Assembly: GCA_035293945.1 (NCBI GenBank)
Contig: DATGLV010000039.1
Span: 1-64,000, forward strand
DNA: 64,000 nucleotides
Reading direction: 5' to 3'
Source of the DNA: VAZQ01 sp035293945
Lineage (GTDB): Bacteria; Pseudomonadota; Alphaproteobacteria; Rhizobiales; Xanthobacteraceae
Position numbers and translations under genes: made by a program. The notes under the pieces are model-generated. The model saw only the letters and a program-made list of their open reading frames with translations, ran no database searches and was not told where the DNA came from. Shown here piece by piece: positions 1 to 7,957 of this stretch; the first letter of the stretch is position 1, and each line of letters begins with the position of its first letter.

Positions 1-1020
1 AAGAACGACGCCAATTCGATGGCCGATCGCATCGCCTCCACGATCGCGGACATCAAGGCGGTGGGTCGTGAAGTGTCGAACGCGGCGGCCGAGATCGCGA
101 CCTCGACCACCGACCTGTCGCAGCGCACCGAGGAGCAGGCCGCGAGCCTGGAGGAGACCTCGGCTTCGATGGAGGAAATGTCGGCGACCGTGAAGAAGAA
201 CGCCGAGAACGCTCTGCAGGCCAACCAGCTGACCTCGGGCTCGCGCGAGGTGGCGGACCGCGGCGGCCAGGTGGTGGCGAAGGCGGTCAACGCCATGGCG
301 CGGATCGAGGAATCCTCGCGCAAGATTTCCGACATCATCGGGGTGATCGACGAGATTGCCCGGCAGACCAACCTGCTCGCGCTCAATGCGGCGGTGGAGG
401 CTGCGCGGGCCGGCGATGCCGGGCGCGGCTTTGCGGTGGTGGCCTCGGAGGTGCGCAGCTTGGCGCAGCGCTCCTCGCAGGCCGCCAAGGACATCAAGGA
501 CCTGATCACCAACTCGTCGAGCCAGGTGCAGGAGGGGGTCGGGCTGGTCAACCAGGCCGGCACCTCGCTGACCGAGATCCTGGCCTCGATCAAGCAGGTG
601 GCCGACATCGTGGCGGAGATCGCCGCCGCGAGCCACGAGCAGTCGACCGGCATCGACCAGATCAACCGGGCGCTCACCCAGATGGACGAGGTGACGCAGC
701 AGAACTCGGCATTGGTCGAGCAGAACGCCGCCTCCGCCAAGACGTTGGAGCACCAGTCGGTGGCGATGAACCAGAAAGTCGCCTTTTTCCAGCTCGAGGA
801 GCAGGCTGAGGAGCACGTCGTGCATGCTGCTCCGGCGCCGGCGGCGCGCCCCGCCGCCGAAGCCTCCAAGCGCACGGCCCCCGTGCCGGCAGCACGCAAG
901 GCGGTGTCTGCGGCGACCGCGGCTGCGGCCGTGAACGGCCGGCGGGGTGGTCCGGTCGGCCGCATGCAGGCCGCTGTCGCCACCGCTCTGGCGGAGGATC
1001 CGGACTGGAAGGAATTCTAG
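1..1020 (+). CDS. Methyl-accepting chemotaxis protein, C-terminal part (5' end outside window)
   Basis: Only the cytoplasmic signalling part of this chemoreceptor lies in the window. The reading frame is open from base 1, so the start is upstream. The conserved MCP hairpin tip is present around residue 125 of the visible part (QTNLLALNAAVEAARAG), and methylation-type Gln/Glu-rich helices flank it. After about residue 265 comes an Ala/Pro-rich flexible linker, and the protein ends in DWKEF. This resembles the NWETF pentapeptide that tethers CheR/CheB on high-abundance receptors. The stop is followed after 1 base by cheR. The family signals to CheA/CheW at the inner membrane. The sensor domain and ligand cannot be judged from this fragment. 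Confidence 0.95.
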   Translation, partial: KNDANSMADRIASTIADIKAVGREVSNAAAEIATSTTDLSQRTEEQAASLEETSASMEEMSATVKKNAENALQANQLTSGSREVADRGGQVVAKAVNAMARIEESSRKISDIIGVIDEIARQTNLLALNAAVEAARAGDAGRGFAVVASEVRSLAQRSSQAAKDIKDLITNSSSQVQEGVGLVNQAGTSLTEILASIKQVADIVAEIAAASHEQSTGIDQINRALTQMDEVTQQNSALVEQNAASAKTLEHQSVAMNQKVAFFQLEEQAEEHVVHAAPAPAARPAAEASKRTAPVPAARKAVSAATAAAAVNGRRGGPVGRMQAAVATALAEDPDWKEF

Positions 1021-1021
1021 G

Positions 1022-1915
1022 ATGGCATTGGCCCGTGCGGCCGCGGGAGGTTCGGCAGATGCCGGCGCTCCCGCGGCCGATCCGTTGCGAGAATTTGCAT
1101 TCTCGAAGGGCGACTTCGAGTTCCTGGCCGGGCTTGCCTACAAGCATGCCGGAATTTCGCTCTCCGACAGCAAGCGCAATCTTGTCTATAGCCGTTTGTC
1201 GCGACGGCTGCGCGCGCTTGGCCTCAGCTCGTTCGGCGAATATCGGCAATATCTCGAAAGCAGCGGCGGCGACGAGGTCGAGCGCTTCATCAACTCAATA
1301 TCGACCAATCACACGCAGTTCTTCCGCGAAGCACACCATTTCACCCATTTCCGTAAGGCGGTGCACGAGATTTTCGCCGAGCAGGATCAGAAGCGGTCCC
1401 CGCGCCGGCTGCGGGTCTGGTCCGCAGGCTGCTCGACCGGCGAGGAGCCGTACACGATCGCGCTGGTGCTGCGCCGCGAGCTGCCCGAGATCGCACGCCA
1501 CGACGTGAAGATCCTTGCCACCGATATCGATACCGACGTGTTGGCCAAGGCGAGCCGCGGGGAATATCCGGCCGAATCTCTCGACAACGTTCCGGACGCT
1601 TTTTGCCGCTATTTCCAGCCGGTGCCGGGGAGCGACGGCGCCACCCTCAAGGTCGCGCACGATGTGCGCGCGCTGATCACGTTCCGGCAGCTCAACCTCA
1701 TGTCGCATTGGCCGATGAAAGGGCCGTTCGACGCGATCTTCTGCCGCAACGTGATGATCTATTTCGACGCTCCTACAAAATCCAAGCTGATAGATCGCTT
1801 GGTTCGGCTGATCAGGCCGGGCGGCATGCTCTATATCGGACATTCGGAATCGCTGCTTGGGACCCATGCCGGCCTGCGGCTCATGGGCCGCACGATCTAC
1901 CGGAGGGATGCGTGA
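1022..1915 (+). CDS. cheR: Chemotaxis protein methyltransferase CheR
   Basis: CheR transfers methyl groups from S-adenosylmethionine to receptor glutamates. The 297-residue product has the usual length: an alpha-helical N-terminal domain, then a Rossmann-type methyltransferase domain with the SAM loop SAGCSTGEEPYT and the FDAIFCRNVMIYFD motif near the end. The ATG at 1022 directly after the MCP stop is chosen. The same frame is open further upstream, but that stretch is MCP coding sequence. The gene ends in a GTGA overlap with cheD, which suggests translational coupling. Confidence 0.96.
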   Translation: MALARAAAGGSADAGAPAADPLREFAFSKGDFEFLAGLAYKHAGISLSDSKRNLVYSRLSRRLRALGLSSFGEYRQYLESSGGDEVERFINSISTNHTQFFREAHHFTHFRKAVHEIFAEQDQKRSPRRLRVWSAGCSTGEEPYTIALVLRRELPEIARHDVKILATDIDTDVLAKASRGEYPAESLDNVPDAFCRYFQPVPGSDGATLKVAHDVRALITFRQLNLMSHWPMKGPFDAIFCRNVMIYFDAPTKSKLIDRLVRLIRPGGMLYIGHSESLLGTHAGLRLMGRTIYRRDA

Positions 1916-2607
1916 GCGGCGACACCGCAACGCTGATGCGCGCTACGCTCTCCGGAAGCGAATCCGAGCGTGGATTCTACGATCCGGTGAGCGCGAGCTG
2001 GACCATCAAGGTGCTGCCCGGGCGCTTCTATATCACCACCCGGGCCGACGAGGTCATCGTCACGGTGCTCGGCTCCTGCGTCTCGGCCTGCATTCGCGAT
2101 CCTGAGACCGGCATCGGCGGCATGAATCATTTCATGCTCGCCAGCGACGCGGCCGGCCAGTGGGGCAACGATCAGCAATCGACCCGCTACGGGAACTTCG
2201 CCATGGAGAAGCTCATCAACGAGCTGATCAAAGTCGGCGTGCCGCGCGAGCGGATGGAGGTGAAGGTCTTCGGCGGCGGAAACGTGACCGACACCCGCAA
2301 CCAAATCGGCACGCAGAATGCGGAATTCGTGCTGCGCTATCTCGAGGACGAAGGACTGTCTTGCTCCGCGCATGATCTCGGCGGCGCCTATCCGCGGCGC
2401 ATCCAGTACTTTCCGTCAACCGGCCGCGTGGTGCGCAAGCTGCTGACCGGCGGCGATCGTGAATCCATCGTCCGCGAGGAGTCCGAATACGCCAAGCGGC
2501 TGACCACGACCAAGGAGAAGGCCGGCGAGGTTCAACTCTACGGCATGAAGAACCGCAAGATAGTGTCGGGTGCCGTTCAATTGTTTAGTCCGAAGGGGAA
2601 GCAGTGA
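1912..2607 (+). CDS. cheD: Chemoreceptor glutamine deamidase CheD
   Basis: CheD deamidates receptor glutamines and in many bacteria also binds CheY-P phosphatases. The catalytic Cys lies in LGSCVSACIRDP and the His in GGMNHFML, the hallmark motifs of the family. I chose the GTG at 1912 because it overlaps the cheR stop by four bases (GTGA). An ATG at 1936 would give a 223-residue protein and is the alternative. The 3' end overlaps the cheB start in the same coupled manner. Confidence 0.95.
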   Translation: MSGDTATLMRATLSGSESERGFYDPVSASWTIKVLPGRFYITTRADEVIVTVLGSCVSACIRDPETGIGGMNHFMLASDAAGQWGNDQQSTRYGNFAMEKLINELIKVGVPRERMEVKVFGGGNVTDTRNQIGTQNAEFVLRYLEDEGLSCSAHDLGGAYPRRIQYFPSTGRVVRKLLTGGDRESIVREESEYAKRLTTTKEKAGEVQLYGMKNRKIVSGAVQLFSPKGKQ

Positions 2608-3662
2608 TGACGACACGTGTTCTCATCGTCGACGACTCGGCGCTCATGCGCCAGCTGCTGACTTCGTTGCTGTCGCAGGATCCGGAGATAGAGGTTGTCG
2701 ACGCCGCCCCCGACCCGCTGATCGCGCGGGAGAAGATCAAGGCGCTCAATCCTGACGTCATCACGCTCGACGTGGAGATGCCGCGCATGGATGGGCTTAC
2801 GTTCCTGCGCAAGATCATGACGCTGCGACCGATGCCGGTGGTCATGATTTCGACGCTCACGCAGGCCGGTACCGAAACGACCCTGGAAGCGCTGGAAGCT
2901 GGCGCGGTGGATTTCGTGGCCAAGCCGGTCAATCCGGCTGGAGCCGCAATGGCGGCGCTCGCAGAAGAGCTCCGCGCCAAGGTCAAATCTGCCGCCAGGA
3001 CGCGCGTGCGCGCACGCCCCGCAGAGGTCCGTCCGCGGGCGCCGCAGCGCCAAGCCCTCAACCGGCAGACCGGAAAGATCCTTCTGATCGGGGCTTCCAC
3101 CGGCGGAGTCGAAGCCCTCAAGACTGTGCTCATGGACATGCCGGCTGACTGTCCGCCGACGCTCGTGACCCAGCACATGCCGGAGCGATTCACCTCTGCA
3201 TTCGCCAACCGGCTCAATCGCGAGTGTCCGATGTCGGTGAGCGAAGCCGCCGACAACCTGCGCCTCCAGCCTGGCTGCGTCTACATTGCTCCCGGTGCGC
3301 ATCATCTCGAGCTGCACCGCGAGGGCCTGAGCTATGTTTGCCGCCTGCACGACGGGCCGCCGGTCTGCGGTCACCGCCCTTCGGTCGATGTTCTGTTCCG
3401 CTCTGGCGCGAAGGCCGCGGGGCCGAAAATCATCGGGGTGATCTTGACCGGCATGGGCAAGGACGGCGCCGAAGGTCTGTTGGAGCTGCGCAAGGCTGGC
3501 GCAAGCACGATCGGGCAGGACGAAGCGACATCGCTGATCTACGGCATGCCGCGCGTCGCCTTCGAACGCGGCGCCGTCGAGCGACAATATCCGCTGACCG
3601 AAATCGCCGGCGCCATCATCGAGCGGTGCGTCGACAAGGCTTCGGTTGGAGCGCGGCTGTGA
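2607..3662 (+). CDS. cheB: Chemotaxis response regulator / protein-glutamate methylesterase CheB
   Basis: CheB removes methyl groups from receptors once its receiver domain is phosphorylated by CheA. The receiver (residues 1-120) carries the acidic pair in IVDDSAL and the phospho-acceptor Asp in TLDVEMPRMDG. The C-terminal esterase domain shows the catalytic Ser in GASTGGVEAL, the His in TQHMPERF and the Asp in GMGKDGAEG. The ATG at 2607 overlaps the cheD stop. A GTG codon just before it at 2604 is an equally coupled alternative. Length (351 residues) is normal. Confidence 0.96.
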   Translation: MTTRVLIVDDSALMRQLLTSLLSQDPEIEVVDAAPDPLIAREKIKALNPDVITLDVEMPRMDGLTFLRKIMTLRPMPVVMISTLTQAGTETTLEALEAGAVDFVAKPVNPAGAAMAALAEELRAKVKSAARTRVRARPAEVRPRAPQRQALNRQTGKILLIGASTGGVEALKTVLMDMPADCPPTLVTQHMPERFTSAFANRLNRECPMSVSEAADNLRLQPGCVYIAPGAHHLELHREGLSYVCRLHDGPPVCGHRPSVDVLFRSGAKAAGPKIIGVILTGMGKDGAEGLLELRKAGASTIGQDEATSLIYGMPRVAFERGAVERQYPLTEIAGAIIERCVDKASVGARL

Positions 3663-3725
3663 GGCGATTCGTGCGAATGGCGCCGGGGTCGAGCGATGCC
3701 GGCGAGGGCCACGGGAGTGTGATAA

Positions 3726-4514
3726 ATGCATGCCATTGAGCAAACCGCCGATGCGGAGAACGTCACGCTGCCAGCAGTGCTGGACTTGGCGGCCGCGCAA
3801 GCCCTTCAGGCTACACTGCGGCGATGCCTGGCGGGCGGCCGTGCCTGCAATATCGACGCGTCGAAGGTGGAAAATCTGCTGCTGCCCGGCATGCAAGTGA
3901 TCCTCGCCGCGTTGCAATCGAGCGAAAGGATTGCCGTGGTGGATCCGTCGGCTGCCTTTTGCACCGCCTTCGACGATGCAGCGCTCTCCTGGCAGCGGGT
4001 CGGCAATGCAAAGCCGGCGACCGCGCCGATCGTGGCGGAATCCTCGGCGCGATCGGCGCCCGAACCCTGCAACGACGAGCCGGCCGCAGTCGCTGCGGCC
4101 GCCGTGGCGGTACCGGTGGACGACGCGGGCGAAACAGGCGCGGAGCCGCGGCCAAAAAGAATCCTCACCATCGACGATTCCAAGACCATGCGCGACATGC
4201 TGCGCTTCACGCTGGTGGACGCCGGTTATGACGTGCTGCAGGCCGTCGATGGCCAGGACGGGCTCGACGTGCTGAGCCGGGAGCGAGTCGACGTGGTCAT
4301 CACCGACATCAACATGCCCAAGCTCGACGGCTACGGCGTGATCAGGCACCTGCGCGCAGATGCAGGCTACGACGATACGCCGATCCTCGTGCTGTCGACC
4401 GAAAGCGATCAGAAGACCAAAGACATCGGACGGGATGCGGGAGCGACCGGCTGGCTGGTCAAGCCGTTTGATCCGGCACAGTTGGTGGAAATAGTCAGGC
4501 AGGTTTCGCCTTAG
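3726..4514 (+). CDS. STAS-domain / CheY-receiver fusion protein
   Basis: This 262-residue protein joins two modules. Residues 10-95 look like a STAS domain: alternating beta/alpha pattern with DASKVENLLLPGMQVI at the usual phospho-site loop. Residues 142-262 form a complete receiver, with IDDS acidic residues, acceptor Asp in ITDINMPKLDG, a Thr/Ser switch in LSTES and the KPF lysine. An Ala/Pro/Glu-rich linker of about 45 residues separates them. In related chemotaxis operons a small STAS protein and CheY are, to my knowledge, usually separate genes at this position. The start at 3726 has a GGGAG Shine-Dalgarno about 8 bases upstream. The position between cheB and cheA marks it as a CheA phosphotransfer partner. 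The role of the STAS part is unknown. Confidence 0.88.
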   Translation: MHAIEQTADAENVTLPAVLDLAAAQALQATLRRCLAGGRACNIDASKVENLLLPGMQVILAALQSSERIAVVDPSAAFCTAFDDAALSWQRVGNAKPATAPIVAESSARSAPEPCNDEPAAVAAAAVAVPVDDAGETGAEPRPKRILTIDDSKTMRDMLRFTLVDAGYDVLQAVDGQDGLDVLSRERVDVVITDINMPKLDGYGVIRHLRADAGYDDTPILVLSTESDQKTKDIGRDAGATGWLVKPFDPAQLVEIVRQVSP

Positions 4515-4543
4515 AGCGGCCGCGCCGAACGAGGATTGGGGTC

Positions 4544-6814
4544 ATGGCGAGTTGGGATGAATTGAAGCAGACGTTCTTCGAGGAGACCAATGAGGGCCTC
4601 GAAGCGATCGACGCCGGCCTGACGGACATGCGTGATGGTTCCGAATCGGAGGACACCGTCAATGCCGTGTTCCGTGCCATTCATTCGGTCAAGGGCGGAG
4701 CCGGGGTGTTCGGCTTCGAAGATCTGGTCAAGTTCGCACACGTGTTCGAGACCGTCCTCGATGCCATTCGCCATGGCAGCCTGGCCACGGCGCCCGAAAT
4801 TCTCGACGTGCTGTTCTCGGCCAGTGATGTGCTGGCGGATCTGGTCGCTATGGCGCGCGCCAACCAGCCGGCGCCGGCGGCCTATGGCGAAGAAGTCCGC
4901 GCATCCCTCGAGGCTCTGATCGGCCAGGGGGAGGGAGGCGAGGCCGACGACGACACGCCGGCCGAAGATTTCGACATTCCGTTCGTGCCGGTGCGGGTCG
5001 ATGATTTCGACGATCCTGCCGATGCAGGCGGAGAGCACGCCTTTGCGGTCAGCTTCCGCCCGAAGGCGGACTTCCCGCCGAACCAGGACCCGCTGTTCCT
5101 ATTGGGCGAGCTGCGCAAGCTCGGCGCGCTCGAGCTCACCGCGGACACGGACGCGCTCCCGGGGCTCGCCGAGCTTTCCCCGGGCGTCTGCTATTTGGGC
5201 TGGTCCGGCACGCTGCGCACCACATGGACGCAAGCCGATATCGAGCGGGTGTTCGCCTTCGTGGCGGACATGTGTGATGTCGAGGTCACCGACTTGGGTC
5301 CATCCGGGCTCGACGCCGTCACCGCCGTCGATCCGCCTCCGGCCCCTCTCTGGGAGGCGGAGGCGGCGACCGAGGCTTTGTCCGCGGCTTCGCCGGCGCC
5401 TCCCGCGGCGACCAGCCTCACGCCCGCACTTCTCGAGCCCGAGTTGTCGCCCACCTTGGTGCCCGCGCTGGTGCCTGACCCCGATCCGGTGCCGCCGGCG
5501 TCCGCCAAGGAGCCGGCCGCGTCACCGGCCGCGGCTGCGGCCGCGCCCGAGAAGCCCAAAGAGACGCGCGCGCCAGGGCCGGCTGTAATCTCGGCCGCCA
5601 CCACGATCCGGGTCGAGCTCGACAAGATCGACCGCGTCGTCAACATGGTGGGCGAGATCGTCATTGCGCAGGCCATGCTGAGCCAGGTCGTGCAGGATCT
5701 GCCGCCCGACATCATGAGCCGCGTCGCCCAGCGGATCGAGGACGTCTTCCATCACACGCGCGAGCTGAAGAACAGCGTCATGTCGATGCGCGCCCAGCCG
5801 GTCAAGACCGTGTTCCAGCGCATGACCCGCCTTGTGCGCGAGCTGGCGGTGAAGACCGGCAAGAGGGTCCAGCTCGAGATGCAGGGTGAGAACACCGAGG
5901 TCGACAAGACCGTCATCGAACGGTTAAGCGACCCGATCACCCACATCATCCGCAACTCCATCGACCACGGGATCGAGGCGCCGGCGGCGCGCCTTGCGTC
6001 CGGCAAGAAAGAAGCCGGCACTATTCGTCTCTCGGCCGAGCAGCGCGGCGGCCGCATTGTCATTCAGATCACCGACGACGGGCAGGGCATCAATTCCGAT
6101 CGCGTCCTGAAGAAGGCGCGCGAGAAGGGCCTGGTCTCGCCCGACGCGGTGCTCAGCCCGGACGAGATCAACAACCTGATCTTTCTTCCCGGCTTTTCGA
6201 CCGCTGAAGTCATCTCCGATCTTTCCGGCCGCGGCGTCGGCATGGATGTCGTGAGGCGCAACATCCAGGATCTGGGCGGCCGAATCACGCTGAAGTCCGA
6301 ACCGGGCCGCGGCATGACGATCGAGCTCGCGCTGCCGCTCACGCTTGCCGTCATGGACGGCATGATCGTGCGCGTCGCGCAAGAGACCTACGTCATGCCG
6401 ATCTCCGCCATCGTGGAGTGCATCCGTCCGGCCCGCACCGATATTCGGCCGCTGGTCGGAACCTGCGGGGCCCTGCAGATCCGCGGCAGCATCGTTCCGC
6501 TCGTCTACTTGGGTGATGTGTTCGACGTTCCGGGTTTTGTGCGCGAGCCCGCCGAATGCACCGTTATCGTGATCGAGGGCAGCGACCGTGCCCGCATCGG
6601 GCTCGTGGTCGACGAGCTCTGCGGTCATCAGCAGGTGGTGATCAAGAGCATCGAGGAGAACTACGGCAGCGTTCCGGGAATCGCTGCCGCCACGATCCTC
6701 GGCAACGGGCGGGTCGCGTTCATCGTCGACATCGAAAAATTGTCGGACCTGCTCGACAAGGATTCGCAATATTCAGCGGCGGCCGCTCGCGGCAGCGCTA
6801 AGACGGCCGCGTAG
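4544..6814 (+). CDS. cheA: Chemotaxis histidine kinase CheA
   Basis: CheA is the central kinase of the chemotaxis array. It autophosphorylates and passes phosphate to CheY and CheB. The HPt domain (residues 1-105) has phospho-His47 in AIHSVKGGAG. A region resembling a response-regulator docking domain follows, then a long Pro/Ala-rich linker (about 265-350). The dimerisation/ATPase core (about 350-598) has N box HIIRNSIDHGIE, G1 TDDGQGI and G2 GRGVGMDVVR. A CheW-like regulatory domain fills the C-terminus. At 756 residues it is at the long end of the family because of the linker. No separate cheW occurs in this window, so one must lie upstream or elsewhere. Confidence 0.97.
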   Translation: MASWDELKQTFFEETNEGLEAIDAGLTDMRDGSESEDTVNAVFRAIHSVKGGAGVFGFEDLVKFAHVFETVLDAIRHGSLATAPEILDVLFSASDVLADLVAMARANQPAPAAYGEEVRASLEALIGQGEGGEADDDTPAEDFDIPFVPVRVDDFDDPADAGGEHAFAVSFRPKADFPPNQDPLFLLGELRKLGALELTADTDALPGLAELSPGVCYLGWSGTLRTTWTQADIERVFAFVADMCDVEVTDLGPSGLDAVTAVDPPPAPLWEAEAATEALSAASPAPPAATSLTPALLEPELSPTLVPALVPDPDPVPPASAKEPAASPAAAAAAPEKPKETRAPGPAVISAATTIRVELDKIDRVVNMVGEIVIAQAMLSQVVQDLPPDIMSRVAQRIEDVFHHTRELKNSVMSMRAQPVKTVFQRMTRLVRELAVKTGKRVQLEMQGENTEVDKTVIERLSDPITHIIRNSIDHGIEAPAARLASGKKEAGTIRLSAEQRGGRIVIQITDDGQGINSDRVLKKAREKGLVSPDAVLSPDEINNLIFLPGFSTAEVISDLSGRGVGMDVVRRNIQDLGGRITLKSEPGRGMTIELALPLTLAVMDGMIVRVAQETYVMPISAIVECIRPARTDIRPLVGTCGALQIRGSIVPLVYLGDVFDVPGFVREPAECTVIVIEGSDRARIGLVVDELCGHQQVVIKSIEENYGSVPGIAAATILGNGRVAFIVDIEKLSDLLDKDSQYSAAAARGSAKTAA

Positions 6815-6869
6815 TTGGGAAATGCGTCTGCCGGCCCAAGCCGGGCGGATGAATTGAGGAGTAGCGAAC

Positions 6870-7259
6870 ATGCCTGTCGCCGCAGCTCTCAAAGTCCTGG
6901 TCGTCGACGACCAGCTCAGCATGCGCCAAGTCACGCGAATGGCGCTGGAGAAGATCGGGGTGCGCCTCATTCACGAGGCGGAAAACGGCCAGGCCGCTCT
7001 CCAGAAGGCGGTCGCCCAGCCGCTCGACCTCATCATCTCCGATTTCAACATGCCGGAGATGGACGGGCTCGGCCTGCTCCGCGCGGTACGCGGCCATCCG
7101 GCGGTGCGCAAGCTGCCGTTCATCCTCATTACCGGCCGCGGCGACCGCGAGTTGGTGATCACCGCTGCCCAGGCCGGGGTGAACAACTATCTGGTCAAGC
7201 CGTTCACAGAGCAGGTGCTGCGCCAGAAGGTGGAAGAGGTGATGGGCAAGCTCTCGTAA
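6870..7259 (+). CDS. cheY: Chemotaxis response regulator CheY
   Basis: This is a single-domain receiver of 129 residues. It has the acidic pair in VVDDQLSMRQ, acceptor Asp58 in SDFNMPEMDG, the Thr switch in LITGRG and the conserved Lys in YLVKPF. A GAGGAG Shine-Dalgarno lies at 6855-6860. It follows cheA by 55 bases and should be either the motor-binding output or the phosphate sink of this system. The receiver in the STAS fusion upstream may take the other role. Confidence 0.94.
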   Translation: MPVAAALKVLVVDDQLSMRQVTRMALEKIGVRLIHEAENGQAALQKAVAQPLDLIISDFNMPEMDGLGLLRAVRGHPAVRKLPFILITGRGDRELVITAAQAGVNNYLVKPFTEQVLRQKVEEVMGKLS

Positions 7260-7357
7260 CGCGCGGCTTGCTCGGGCGCAGCGGCGGCCTGTGCTCCGGC
7301 GGCGAGACGGCAGAGGGCTGCGGAATTTCGGCGAAGCGGTAGGCGAGGAAGTGTGTC

Positions 7358-7786
7358 GTGTCTGCTGATCTCGATGTTGCTGCGAACGAGAAGGCGGGCG
7401 CTGCGGCCGCGGACCTGCCACTACCCACCGTGCTCGCGGCCCTTGCCAGCCTGCTGCGCGACTCGACCGGCCGCTTTGAGGAGACCAGCGACCGCATCGC
7501 CCAGCTGGTGGTGGCACGAGAGAGCGGGAGCGGCGTCGATATCATCGTTGCGTTGCAGGAGTTCGACCGCCTGCGACAGGACTTCGAGGCGATCGAGGGC
7601 ATCCTCGCCGGTTGCGCCCAGATCATCGAGCGAACCGCATCAGCGGACGCAAATCGAGCATTCCGCGACGTGATCGCCGAGATTCCGGTCGTCGATTTCA
7701 AGAACAGGCTCGCACGCCGCCTGGCCTGGGTCGCCTTGCAGGCCAAGGTCGGCGATGTGCCGCTCGCCGAGGAAGTGGTGTTCTAG
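7358..7786 (+). CDS. Small helical protein of the chemotaxis operon, function unknown
   Basis: I do not recognise the family of this 142-residue protein. It has no signal peptide or membrane segment. Its charged/hydrophobic periodicity (for example LQEFDRLRQDFEAIEGILAG) predicts an almost all-helical fold. The GTG start at 7358 is supported by an AGGCGAGGA Shine-Dalgarno at 7341-7349. It follows cheY by 98 bases on the same strand. A CheZ-like phosphatase or a receiver-binding adaptor is conceivable from position and helicity only. The CheZ signature was not seen. Confidence 0.7.
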   Translation: MSADLDVAANEKAGAAAADLPLPTVLAALASLLRDSTGRFEETSDRIAQLVVARESGSGVDIIVALQEFDRLRQDFEAIEGILAGCAQIIERTASADANRAFRDVIAEIPVVDFKNRLARRLAWVALQAKVGDVPLAEEVVF

Positions 7787-7957
7787 AGATTATTGCCTTT
7801 GTCGGCAGCGCCCCTGTAAGTGAAAGCGCGTATAAAAGCCTCGTCCCAGGCTCATAATCTTGCGGCCGAAGATTTGTTGTTGGTTAGCGAGACTTAAACA
7901 TTTTCGTAGATGCTAAGACCGGACCGAGCAGTAACTGACGCGGTTACCGGGTGCTCC

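Noticed and set aside
2577..4349. Long minus-strand open frame of 590 codons opposite cheB and the STAS fusion
   Set aside because: It mirrors the codon structure of the plus-strand genes, and its translation shows no family motifs. It is a by-product of high GC third positions.
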